Shown one piece after another: positions 43,795 to 51,519 of a DNA stretch of 64,000 nt; position 1 is the first letter of the stretch; each line of letters opens with the position of its first letter. The position numbers and the translations under genes are program-made. The notes below the pieces were generated by a model that was not told the DNA's origin, searched no databases, and saw only the letters and a list, made by a program, of their open reading frames with translations. Source of the stretch: Bosea vestrisii (lineage in GTDB: Bacteria > Pseudomonadota > Alphaproteobacteria > Rhizobiales > Beijerinckiaceae); contig NZ_CP126307.1 of NCBI RefSeq assembly GCF_030144325.1, positions 3,738,501 to 3,802,500 on the forward strand. Direction: 5' to 3'.

Positions 43795-44912
43795 TTGATC
43801 GCCTCGCCGCTGGCGGCATCGAATACGTGCAGGCGCGCCGGGTCGAAGGAGAGCGTCAATGTCTCCTCCGGCGGCCTTGTATCCGGATTGATCAGGCGCG
43901 CGATCAGTGAGGTCCGCCGCGCCTCATCCTCGCCGCTGGAACTCGCCTCGCGGCGGTGTTCCTCGGGGAGGTCGACATAGACATACTGTTCGCTGCCGAG
44001 GCTCTCGATCAGCCGCGGTGCCACCGTGAACGAGACCTGCCCTGGACCGGCGGCGATATGCTCGGGCCTGAGCCCAACCACGATATCCTTGCCGGCGAGC
44101 GCCGAGGCATTCGCGACAGGCAACCTCACGTCATGGCCGAAAAGTTTGGCCGTGGCTCCGCCGCCCGCAGCCTCGGCCTTCGCCTTGAGGAAGTTCATGC
44201 CGGGCGAGCCGATGAAGCCGGCGACGAAGAGATTGGCCGGCTCGCGGAACATCACATCGGGCGAGGCGATCTGCTGGATCACGCCATCCTTCATGATGAC
44301 GATGCGGTCGGCCATCGTCATCGCCTCGGTCTGGTCGTGGGTGACGTAGATCGTGGTGACGCGCAGCCTTTTGTGCAGGGCGCTGATCTCGGCGCGGGTA
44401 TGGACGCGCAGTTTGGCGTCGAGATTGGAGAGCGGCTCGTCCATCAGGAAGGCCTGCGGCTCGCGCACGATCGCCCGGCCGAGCGCGACGCGCTGGCGCT
44501 GGCCGCCGGAGAGGGCGCGCGGCCGGCGCTCGAGCAGGTGGTCGATGCCGAGGATTTTTGCGGCCTCGGCGACCCGCCGCTCGATCTCGGCCGCGTCGGT
44601 GCCGCGCATCTTCAGGCCGAAGCCCATGTTCCTGGCGACCGTGAGATGGGGGTAGAGCGCGTAGTTCTGGAAGACCATGGCGATGTCTCGGTCACCAGGC
44701 GCCAGGTCCGTGACATCCCGCTCGCCGATCGCGATCGTACCGGAGGAGGCCTCTTCCAGCCCGGCGAGGATCTTGAGCATGGTCGACTTGCCGCAGCCGG
44801 AGGGGCCGACGAGGACGACGAACTCGCCATCGGCGATGTCGAGCGAGAACGCCTTGAGGACGGCGAGCCCGCCATAGGATTTGGTGACGCTGTCGATGCG
44901 AATTCCAGCCAT
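43791..44912 (-). CDS. Sugar ABC transporter ATPase (UgpC/MsmK type)
   Basis: 373 residues. Walker A GPSGCGKST, Q-loop VFQNYALYPHLTV, signature LSGGQRQRVALGRAI, Walker B FLMDEPLSNLDAKLR and switch His YVTHDQTEAMT. A C-terminal TOBE/MalK-like regulatory region follows from about residue 240 (VVGLRPEHIAAGPG). Energises the two permeases encoded upstream. Complete. Confidence 0.95.
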   Translation of the reverse strand: MAGIRIDSVTKSYGGLAVLKAFSLDIADGEFVVLVGPSGCGKSTMLKILAGLEEASSGTIAIGERDVTDLAPGDRDIAMVFQNYALYPHLTVARNMGFGLKMRGTDAAEIERRVAEAAKILGIDHLLERRPRALSGGQRQRVALGRAIVREPQAFLMDEPLSNLDAKLRVHTRAEISALHKRLRVTTIYVTHDQTEAMTMADRIVIMKDGVIQQIASPDVMFREPANLFVAGFIGSPGMNFLKAKAEAAGGGATAKLFGHDVRLPVANASALAGKDIVVGLRPEHIAAGPGQVSFTVAPRLIESLGSEQYVYVDLPEEHRREASSSGEDEARRTSLIARLINPDTRPPEETLTLSFDPARLHVFDAASGEAIK

Positions 44913-44922
44913 GCGGGTTCTC

Positions 44923-45753
44923 TTACTTCTCGGCCCCGGCCGTCAGGCCGCCGACGAGATAGCGCTCGAGGAAGAGGTAGATCAGGAGGATCGGCAGGGC
45001 GACGAGGATGGAGGCGGCGGAGATGTCGCTCCAGTTCGAGATGTACTCGCCCTTCATCGTGGTGATGCCGAGATTGGCGGTCCAGTTGCCCTGGGCGTTG
45101 GTCAGGAAGGTGCGGGCATAGGCATAGTCCGACCAGGACAGGACAAAGCCGTAGAGCGCCGTCGCCGCCAGCCCCGGCGCCGAGACCGGCAGGATCACCC
45201 GGACCAGCGCGCCGAGCGGCGAGCAGCCGTCGACCATCGCCGCCTGCTCGAGCTCGTGCGGGATAGTGTCGAAATAGCCCTTCAGCATCCACGTCGTGAA
45301 CGGGATGATCAGCGTGGCGTGCGCCAGGATGATCGACCACAGGCTGCCGATCAGCTCGAGATTGCGGAAGATGCCGAAGAGCGGGATCACTAGCAGCGTC
45401 GCCGGCAGCATCTTGGCGGTCAGGATGAAGAGCCCGAGCGACTGGCCGCCGCGCACCCTGAAGCGCGACAGGCTGTAGCCGGCGAGCACCGAGACCACCA
45501 TCGAGATCGCGACCGCGCCGATGGCGGCGAGTGCCGAATTGCCGAGCCAGAGCAGGATCGGCCGCTCGGCCATGATCTGGCCGAACACGCCCCAGCGCGG
45601 CTCAGCTGGCCAGAAGCTCGGCGGCAATTGCCGGAGCTGGCTCGGCTCGGAGAGCGCGGTGACGACGAGCCAGTAGATCGGGAAGACCAGGATGGCGCAG
45701 GTCAGGACGACGCCGGCATAGAGCAGGGCGTGACGTGTGGTTTTTCGTCTCAT
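44923..45753 (-). CDS. Sugar ABC transporter permease, MalG type
   Basis: 276 residues with six membrane segments. The coupling EAA loop reads ELEQAAMVDGCSPLGALVRV followed by ILPVSAPGLAATALY, as in MalG/UgpE. Sits between the partner permease and the ATPase gene with about ten bases each side, so the subunits should be made together. Confidence 0.95.
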   Translation of the reverse strand: MRRKTTRHALLYAGVVLTCAILVFPIYWLVVTALSEPSQLRQLPPSFWPAEPRWGVFGQIMAERPILLWLGNSALAAIGAVAISMVVSVLAGYSLSRFRVRGGQSLGLFILTAKMLPATLLVIPLFGIFRNLELIGSLWSIILAHATLIIPFTTWMLKGYFDTIPHELEQAAMVDGCSPLGALVRVILPVSAPGLAATALYGFVLSWSDYAYARTFLTNAQGNWTANLGITTMKGEYISNWSDISAASILVALPILLIYLFLERYLVGGLTAGAEK

Positions 45754-45763
45754 CGCCGCCTCC

Positions 45764-46666
45764 TCAGATATTGTCCGGTGCGCGGGCGATCATCAGCCGG
45801 CTCGCGATCACGCAAACGATCAGGGTGATGACGCCGATGGCGGAGGCGTAGCCCATCTTGAAGAAACCGAAGGCCTGCTCGTAGGTCATGATCGAGAGCG
45901 ACTGCGTCGCCTTCAGCGGCCCGCCGCCGGTCAGCACGTAGATGATCGAGAAGTCGCGGAAGACCCAGAGCATCACCAGCACGAGCGTGACGCCGATCAC
46001 CGGCATCAGCGAGGGGATGGTGATGTGGATCAGCCGCTGCCAGGCGCGGGCGCCGTCGACCTTGGCGGCGTTGTAGAAATCCTCCGGGATCGACTGCAAA
46101 CCGGCCAGCATCATGATCGAGACGAAGGGATAGCCCTTCCAGACCATCACCGTGCAGACCACGGCGAAGGCTGCGTCGGGCGAGGAGAACCAGTTGATCG
46201 TCTGGTCGACCAGGCCGAGCTTGATGAAGAGCCAGTTCATCAGGCCGAAGGAGGAATCGAACAGCCAGGCGAAGATCACGACCGCGATCACTTCCGGGAT
46301 CGCCCAGGGCAGGGCGACGAGCAGCCGCGCCAGCGCCTGGCCCTTGAAGCGGTTGTTGACCAGGAGCGCCGTGCTGAGTCCGAGCAGGAAGCAGAAGAAC
46401 GAGACGATGGTGACGAGCTTGAAGGTTACCCAGCAGGCGTTCCAGAAATCTTCCGAGGCGAAGAGCCGCTCGTAGTTGGCGGTTGTGAACGGCCGGCGTG
46501 GCTGGTCGAGCCGGGCGATGTTGACGTTCTGGAAGGAGAGGTCGACCGAGACGAACAGCGGATAGACGATGATCAGCGCGATCAGCAGCACAGCCGGCGC
46601 CAGCAGCAGATAGCCGAGCCAGTGCCGTCGGCTCGGGCGGGCGAGGTCGAGGCTGAAGCCGGGCAT
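45764..46666 (-). CDS. Sugar ABC transporter permease, MalF/UgpA type
   Basis: 300 residues from ATG 46666 (MPGFSLDLARPSRRHWLGYL); the frame extends upstream into a hairpin-rich intergenic repeat and is not coding there. Six membrane segments. EAA loop DFYNAAKVDGARAWQRLIHI followed by TIPSLMPVIGVTLVLV. Forms the heterodimeric channel with the next gene product. Confidence 0.94.
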   Translation of the reverse strand: MPGFSLDLARPSRRHWLGYLLLAPAVLLIALIIVYPLFVSVDLSFQNVNIARLDQPRRPFTTANYERLFASEDFWNACWVTFKLVTIVSFFCFLLGLSTALLVNNRFKGQALARLLVALPWAIPEVIAVVIFAWLFDSSFGLMNWLFIKLGLVDQTINWFSSPDAAFAVVCTVMVWKGYPFVSIMMLAGLQSIPEDFYNAAKVDGARAWQRLIHITIPSLMPVIGVTLVLVMLWVFRDFSIIYVLTGGGPLKATQSLSIMTYEQAFGFFKMGYASAIGVITLIVCVIASRLMIARAPDNI

Positions 46667-46694
46667 GGCAGGGCGTCTCCTGGCGAATTCCGTC

Positions 46695-46780
46695 ATTCTC
46701 GGGCGGCGCGGAGCGCCGACCCGAGAATCTCGTGACGAGAGGGCTCTGGTTTCCGAGATGGCCGGGTCAAGCCCGGCCAT
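46695..46780. repeat. Two strong hairpins between binding-protein and permease genes
   Basis: Stem 1: ATTCTCGGG (46695-46703) pairs perfectly with CCCGAGAAT (46720-46728), with an inner GGCGC/GCGCC pair. Stem 2: ATGGCCGGG (46758-46766) pairs with CCCGGCCAT (46772-46780) around TCAAG. Such elements between a binding-protein gene and its permease genes often stabilise the upstream message. The same palindrome style is a common dispersed repeat in related genomes. Confidence 0.8.
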
Positions 46781-46792
46781 GACGACTGGATT

Positions 46793-48070
46793 TCACTGCT
46801 TCTGCAGCGCCTCGGCCTTAGCCTGCATGGTCGCCGCGACCGTCTTCGGATCGAGGTCCTGGATGATCATCCGCTGCGATTCTTCCATGACCATCTTGGC
46901 GAACTCGTTGAACTGCAGCTCCAGCCCCTTCGGGATCCGGTCGACCTTGGCGTCTGCGGCGGCCTTGGTCGCCTTCACCAGGAGGTCGAAATGCGGCGTG
47001 TCCTTGCTCGCGGCCGAGGTGTCGGCGCGCGGCGAGGGCGGCGGCGAGGCGCCGAGCGTCGCATAGCTCGACTGGAACTTGTCCGAGGTCGCGATCGCGA
47101 TGAAGTCCCAGACCAGCTTCTTGTTGTCCTTCGGTGCATCGGCGGCGATGCCGAGCACGTTGGAGGAGCCGCCGACCGGTGGGTTGAACGGCACCATGCC
47201 GAGCTTGATCTGGTCCTTGGCCTTGCCCTTCTGGATGATCGGCCAGAGCCAGGGTCCGTCCATCTTCAGCGCGATCTTGCCGTCGGCGAACATCTGGCGG
47301 ACCTCGCCTGCGGCTAAGTCGCGCGGGGTCAGGCTGGTCTTGACGATGGTCTTCCAGCGCGACAGGCCCTCGATCATCTCGGGCGTATTGATCGTCACCT
47401 TGCCGGCATCGTTGGTCCAGCGCCCGCCGGCATCGAGCGTGTAGTTCATCATCTCGCTCATATACTGGCCGCCGCCGCCCTTGGTCTCGTGGCCGGTGCC
47501 GAACTGGTCGACGATGCCATCGCCGTTGAGGTCCTTGGTCAGCTTCTGCGCCGCAGCCAGGAACTCGGCATAGGTCTTGGGAACTTCGAGACCTTCCTTC
47601 TTCAGCAGTTCTTCGTTGTAAGCGAAGATGTAGCCGAAATAGAGCATCATCGTGCAGACGGTCTGCTTGTTCCAGGTGCAGGTGTCCTGCCCGGCCCAGC
47701 CCTTGAGGTCGAACTTCGCCTCCTTGATGTAAGGATCGAGCGGCTCCAGCCAGCCATTGTCGGCGAATTTCTGGAACTCGAAGGAGGCGAGGTGGACGAT
47801 ATCAGGCGGCTTGCCGCCGGCGAACAGCGTCGTCATCGTGTCGGCATAGGCGCCGCGCTCGACCTTGGTCCATTCGATCTTGACGCCGGGATGGGTCGCC
47901 TCGAATTCCTTGATCACCGAGCCCCACCAGTCGCCGACGCCGCGCTCGTCCTTCTGCCAGGAGACGAACTTCAGCACCTTGCCCTGCGCCAGCGCGGCGC
48001 CGGGGAGAAAGCCGGCGGCGAGCGCGAGCGCAGCCGCGGACAGTGCAAGTCCAAGCCTCTTCCTCGTCAT
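46793..48070 (-). CDS. Sugar ABC transporter substrate-binding protein
   Basis: 425 residues from ATG 48070, which has GAGGAGGAG just upstream. Signal peptide GLALSAAALALAAGFLPGAA, cut after ALAQ. Family 1 extracellular solute-binding (MalE/UgpB-like) fold: KEFEATHPGVKIEWTKVERG, TLFAGGKPPDIVHL, FADGKIALKMDGPWLWPII. It captures a sugar or sugar acid for the two permeases. Followed by a hairpin pair that may keep its message more abundant than the permease part. Confidence 0.94.
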   Translation of the reverse strand: MTRKRLGLALSAAALALAAGFLPGAALAQGKVLKFVSWQKDERGVGDWWGSVIKEFEATHPGVKIEWTKVERGAYADTMTTLFAGGKPPDIVHLASFEFQKFADNGWLEPLDPYIKEAKFDLKGWAGQDTCTWNKQTVCTMMLYFGYIFAYNEELLKKEGLEVPKTYAEFLAAAQKLTKDLNGDGIVDQFGTGHETKGGGGQYMSEMMNYTLDAGGRWTNDAGKVTINTPEMIEGLSRWKTIVKTSLTPRDLAAGEVRQMFADGKIALKMDGPWLWPIIQKGKAKDQIKLGMVPFNPPVGGSSNVLGIAADAPKDNKKLVWDFIAIATSDKFQSSYATLGASPPPSPRADTSAASKDTPHFDLLVKATKAAADAKVDRIPKGLELQFNEFAKMVMEESQRMIIQDLDPKTVAATMQAKAEALQKQ

Positions 48071-48096
48071 GGTCTCCTCCTCCCTTGGTTTTATCG

Positions 48097-49266
48097 TTAC
48101 AGCCGCTTCAGCAGCTTGAGTGCCTCTTTCGACGGCTCGACCCCGAGGCCGGGCCCGCTCGGCAAACGGTAGAATCCGGCGCTGCAATCCATGTCTCCGA
48201 GAAGCAATCGCCGGTTCGGCTCGAAGATCGAATGCTGGAATTCGTGGCATTCGACCGCCGCGAGCGCCGACGACGCGTGCAGGCTCGCGGCCAGGAACAG
48301 CCCGATGCCGATCGTGGCGTGCGGGATCACCTTGAGATGATGCGCCTGGGCATAGAGGCCGATGCGCATGAACTCGGTCACGCCCTTATGGCCCATCTCC
48401 GGCTGCACGATCGCGCAGGCGCGCCGGGCGACCCGCGGCACGAGATCGTAGACGGTGCGCCATTCTTCGCCCGCTGCGACCGGCGTCAAGACCTTCGAGG
48501 CGACATGCGCGAGACCGTCGAGATCCTCCGGCTTCACCGGCGCCTCGGCGAACCAGAGACCGTGCGGCTCCATCGCCCGGATCGCCGCGACGGCCTCCTC
48601 CCCGGTATGGACCCAGTGCATGTCGCAGGCGATGCGGGCCTGCGGCCCGAGCCGCTCGCGCAGAGTACTGATCTCCGCGACATTGCCGTCATCGGCGACG
48701 GGCGCGGCGAACTTGAAGCTGTCGAAGCCCTTCTCCTGCCATTGCGCGGCGAACTCGGCCCGTTCCGCCCGCGTCGGCTTCGGTAGACCGGAAATGTAAG
48801 CCGGCAAGCGTTCATGCTTCTGCCCGCCGAGCAGCTTGACCAGCGGCAGGCCGGAGAGCTTGCCGCAGAGGTCCCAGAGCGCGATGTCGATGGCGGCGAG
48901 CGCGTCGAGATAGAAGCCGCCGGTGTAGCCGCGCACCCGCATCAGATCGTAGAGATCATCGTGGATGACACTGACATCGCGGGGGTCGCGCCCGACGACG
49001 AACGGGCCGAGCAGGTCGTCGATGATCGCCATCGCCGCGCCGGGCGCGACGATCCCATAGGTCTCGCCCCAGCCGACCGCGCCATCAGCCGTCTCGATCC
49101 TGACGACCACGGTGCGATCGACCGTCGGATAGACGGTTCGGTTGCCCTTGCGGACGATATAGCCGTGATCGTTGATGCGCTCGCCCTCGCGCAGCGCGCC
49201 GAGATAGGGCGTCTCGCGCGGGATGGTGATCGAGAAGACCTCGACGCGGGCGACGCGCTCGGCCAT
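48097..49266 (-). CDS. Enolase-superfamily (mandelate racemase-like) sugar-acid dehydratase
   Basis: 389 residues from ATG 49266, sharing one base with the upstream stop. The N-terminal capping domain (RTVVVRIETADGAVGWGETY) is followed by the barrel. Visible barrel elements: the first-acid region DSFKFAAPV, metal ligands Asp in ACDMHWVHTG, Glu in LWFAEAPVKPEDL and Glu in VAAGEEWRT, and a general-base His in VIPHATIGIG. This set fits acid-sugar dehydratases such as galactarate, gluconate or fuconate dehydratase. It should remove water from an aldonate or aldarate to give a 2-keto-3-deoxy acid, substrate for the DapA-family enzyme encoded upstream. Confidence 0.9.
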   Translation of the reverse strand: MAERVARVEVFSITIPRETPYLGALREGERINDHGYIVRKGNRTVYPTVDRTVVVRIETADGAVGWGETYGIVAPGAAMAIIDDLLGPFVVGRDPRDVSVIHDDLYDLMRVRGYTGGFYLDALAAIDIALWDLCGKLSGLPLVKLLGGQKHERLPAYISGLPKPTRAERAEFAAQWQEKGFDSFKFAAPVADDGNVAEISTLRERLGPQARIACDMHWVHTGEEAVAAIRAMEPHGLWFAEAPVKPEDLDGLAHVASKVLTPVAAGEEWRTVYDLVPRVARRACAIVQPEMGHKGVTEFMRIGLYAQAHHLKVIPHATIGIGLFLAASLHASSALAAVECHEFQHSIFEPNRRLLLGDMDCSAGFYRLPSGPGLGVEPSKEALKLLKRL

Positions 49267-50192
49267 CACGCCTCTCCGGCGAGGGCAGGCGCGCGCGCTT
49301 CGACCGTCATCAGGTCGGCGCAGGCCTCCAGCCAGGCGTCGATCTCGGCGACGTCCCGGGCGTCCATCTGTGGCACCTTTGCCCGTACGATTTGGTTGGT
49401 CAGCACGCCGCGCCGCGTCAGCACATGCTTGGTGAAGGCCATGCGGAAATTGAACTGAATCACCAGCAGCGGCAGCGTGCGCATATAGAGATCGCGCGCG
49501 CGAGCGAGGTCGCCGGCACGATAGGCCCGGTCCATCGCGACATGGATATCGGCGAGCTCGACCGCGGGCATCGCGCCGCAGGCGTCGCGATTGTATTCGT
49601 CGATCAGGTAGCGAGCCCCGCCGCCGCCGATGACGCCCTTCAGATGCGCGGGCTTGCCGGCAACGATCGCCGAGATCGCAAGGCCCGATGGCAGCGTCTC
49701 TTCCTTGACATAGATGATCGCCGGGTTGTCGCGAACGATCGCCAGGATCGCCTCGGGCCTGAGGTCGGAACCGCGCGGCGCCGGTGCGTTCTGCAGCACG
49801 ATCTCGATGCCGGGCGCTGCCGCAGCGATCTCGCGATAGAAGGCCGAGACCGCTTCCGTCGTCGTACCGACGCTCTTCGGCGCCTGGATCATCACATGTG
49901 TGATGCCGTTGGCGAGGGCCTCGCGGCAATGCGAGATCGCCTCGAGAGCGGTCGGCGCGCTCGCCCCGGCGACGATCGGCAGCCGTCCGCCGATGCGATT
50001 GACGACGACCTTGAGCAGCGCCGTCCGCTCCGCCGCCGAAAGCTCATCGACCTCGCTGGCAAAACCCGGGAACACCACGCCATCGACGCCGCTGGACACG
50101 GCGAAGTCGACGATCCCGGCCATCGCCTCGGGATCGACAGCGCCAGCCTCGGTGAACGGCGTCGGCAACACCGGGAGCATGCCCTGTAGCAC
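49266..50192 (-). CDS. DapA-family lyase/dehydratase (2-keto-3-deoxy sugar acid)
   Basis: 308 residues from a GTG at 50192 with GGAGGAA seven bases upstream. TIM-barrel of the DHDPS/NAL family: GMLPVLPTPFTEAGAVD, GVDGVVFPGFASEVDELSA, and the Schiff-base lysine in IYVKEET. The strand carrying the usual catalytic Tyr reads IVLQNAPAP, without Tyr, so it is not a standard DHDPS. Relatives act on 2-keto-3-deoxy acids as aldolases or dehydratases. First gene of the operon, directly behind two IclR-like operators. Confidence 0.9.
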   Translation of the reverse strand: MLQGMLPVLPTPFTEAGAVDPEAMAGIVDFAVSSGVDGVVFPGFASEVDELSAAERTALLKVVVNRIGGRLPIVAGASAPTALEAISHCREALANGITHVMIQAPKSVGTTTEAVSAFYREIAAAAPGIEIVLQNAPAPRGSDLRPEAILAIVRDNPAIIYVKEETLPSGLAISAIVAGKPAHLKGVIGGGGARYLIDEYNRDACGAMPAVELADIHVAMDRAYRAGDLARARDLYMRTLPLLVIQFNFRMAFTKHVLTRRGVLTNQIVRAKVPQMDARDVAEIDAWLEACADLMTVEARAPALAGEA

Positions 50193-50207
50193 TGCGTTCC
50201 TCCAGTA

Positions 50208-50245
50208 GATCCATATTATGGATCATTTGTTTTCTAATATGGACC
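50208..50245 (-). promoter_or_regulatory. Tandem IclR-like operators before the sugar-acid operon
   Basis: Site 1 (50208-50224) is the perfect palindrome GATCCATA-T-TATGGATC. Site 2 (50229-50245), on the minus strand GGTCCATATTAGAAAAC, keeps one arm. Their centres are 21 bp apart, two helical turns, as expected for cooperating dimers. They lie 16-53 bases upstream of the GTG start, in the promoter region. The IclR-SMP30 protein encoded in the operon is the obvious candidate to bind. Confidence 0.72.
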
Positions 50246-50280
50246 GTACTTCTCACGCTCGGGATCGTCAAGCGCGCATC

Positions 50281-50310
50281 AAAAAAGCCGCCGGGCATGC
50301 GCTCGGCGGC
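50281..50310 (-). terminator. Rho-independent terminator of the PCuAC gene
   Basis: On the minus strand the stem GCCGCCG (50310-50304) / CGGCGGC (50293-50287) is followed by six T. It lies 31 bases beyond the PCuAC stop and separates the copper genes from the sugar-acid operon. Confidence 0.88.
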
Positions 50311-50340
50311 TTCATCGATTTCGCAGCCTCTCGGCGGCGG

Positions 50341-50820
50341 TCAGTGCTTGTGGGCTTCGGCTGGGGCGCGGGCGCCGACCGACTGCACAGAGAACTCGAC
50401 CGGAACCGCTCCGGCCTTCTCGAAGGTGAGCGTGCCCTTGACCGTCTCGCCTTCCTTGAGCTGGCGCTTCAGGTCCATGAACATGATGTGATAGCCGCCG
50501 GGCTTCAGCTCGGTCTTGGCGCCCGGCTTGAGCTCGACGCCATCGGGCAGGCCGCGCATGGTCATCACGCCGTTGTTGACCGCCATCTCGTGGATCTCGA
50601 CCTTGCCGGCGATCTCGCTGCTGCCGCCGAGCAGGCGGTCGGGGCTGCTGCCGGTATTGGTGACCGCGACATAACCGCCGGCGACCTTGGCGCCGGCCGG
50701 CGTCGCGCGTGTCCAGGGCTGCTCGATCTTGAGGGGGCCGGCCGTGTAATCCTGTGCGAGGGCGGTGCCACAGCCCAACGCGAGGGCCGCAGCAGCGAGG
50801 GGAAGGCGAAGTTTGATCAT
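50341..50820 (-). CDS. Periplasmic copper chaperone PCuAC
   Basis: 159 residues with a signal peptide (RLPLAAAALALGCGTALAQ). The Cu(I) site of the family, H-M-x10-M-x21-H-x-M, is recognisable in KVEIHEMAVNNGVMTMRG and GGYHIMFMD. PCuAC delivers copper to the CuA site of cytochrome c oxidase, often with a SCO protein; a SCO gene is at 60.4 kb. The C-terminus is histidine-rich (AEAHKH). Last gene of the copper group, followed by a good terminator. Confidence 0.93.
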   Translation of the reverse strand: MIKLRLPLAAAALALGCGTALAQDYTAGPLKIEQPWTRATPAGAKVAGGYVAVTNTGSSPDRLLGGSSEIAGKVEIHEMAVNNGVMTMRGLPDGVELKPGAKTELKPGGYHIMFMDLKRQLKEGETVKGTLTFEKAGAVPVEFSVQSVGARAPAEAHKH

Positions 50821-50839
50821 GTCGATGCTCCTTGGGTGA

Positions 50840-51519
50840 TCAAAGCGAGAGTCGGGTCTTGGCGAGGTCGGCATTGCGCCGGGCGGCGTCGATCAGGGGC
50901 TTGCGTCGCGCCAATAGGTCGCCGGTAAGCTTGGCGCCGGCTCGCTCCGGAGCGCCGGCGTCGAAAGGCGGCTGCGGTCGGTGACGACGCGGCTGTGCTC
51001 GACGCTCGCTCCCATCGCTGCCAGAAGGTCGCGAATGTACCAGTGGCCAGTGGCGCGATAGCCCTTCAGCAGTCCGGCGGCGCCGAGCAGCAGCGAGCCT
51101 GTGCAGACCGCGGTGACATAGCGGGCCCGGGCGCCGCGATCGGCGAGGAAAGCGAGTGTCTGCGCATCCTCCATCAGCGCGACGCTCCCCTTCAGCCCGC
51201 CCGGAATGAACAGGACATCGAGATCGGCCGGGCAGTCGGCATAGCTCGTCGTCGGCGTGACCGGCAGGCTAAGATCATTCGCGACCGGCTGCCGGTCCTT
51301 CCAGACCAGATGCAGCTCCGCCCGCAGCAATGAGAACACGGTCAGCGGACCGACCAGGTCGAGCATCACCATATCGGGATGCACCAGCATCGCGATGCGC
51401 GGGGCGCTCGTTCCCGCTGGCTGGGCCAGCGCAGCTTGCGGAAGCCCGGCGAGCAACCCGGATAGCGCGCCGGCTGCTGCCAATCCCGTCCAGTCGCGGC
51501 GTGTGATGTCGCTGGTCAT
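50840..51519 (-). pseudogene. Exported DJ-1/PfpI-family protein with internal deletion
   Basis: From ATG 51519 (overlapping the CopCD stop as ATGA) a twin-Arg-like signal (ITRRDWTGLAAAGALSGLLA) leads to a DJ-1/PfpI domain: RIAMLVHPDMVMLDLVGPL, DVLFIPGG and the nucleophile Cys in VTAVCTGSLLLGAAG. After RVVTDR (near 50976) the current frame goes to a short odd tail ending at 50893. Another frame gives QPPFDAGAPERAGAKL and runs to a stop at 50840-50842, the normal C-terminus of this family. About 35 residues that usually lie between are missing. A true deletion with frame change seems likely; the truncated product may still fold. Confidence 0.72.

Noticed and set aside
50290..50306. GCATGC palindrome as an operator
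   Set aside because: It is the loop of a GC-rich stem followed by six T on the minus strand, so it belongs to a terminator.
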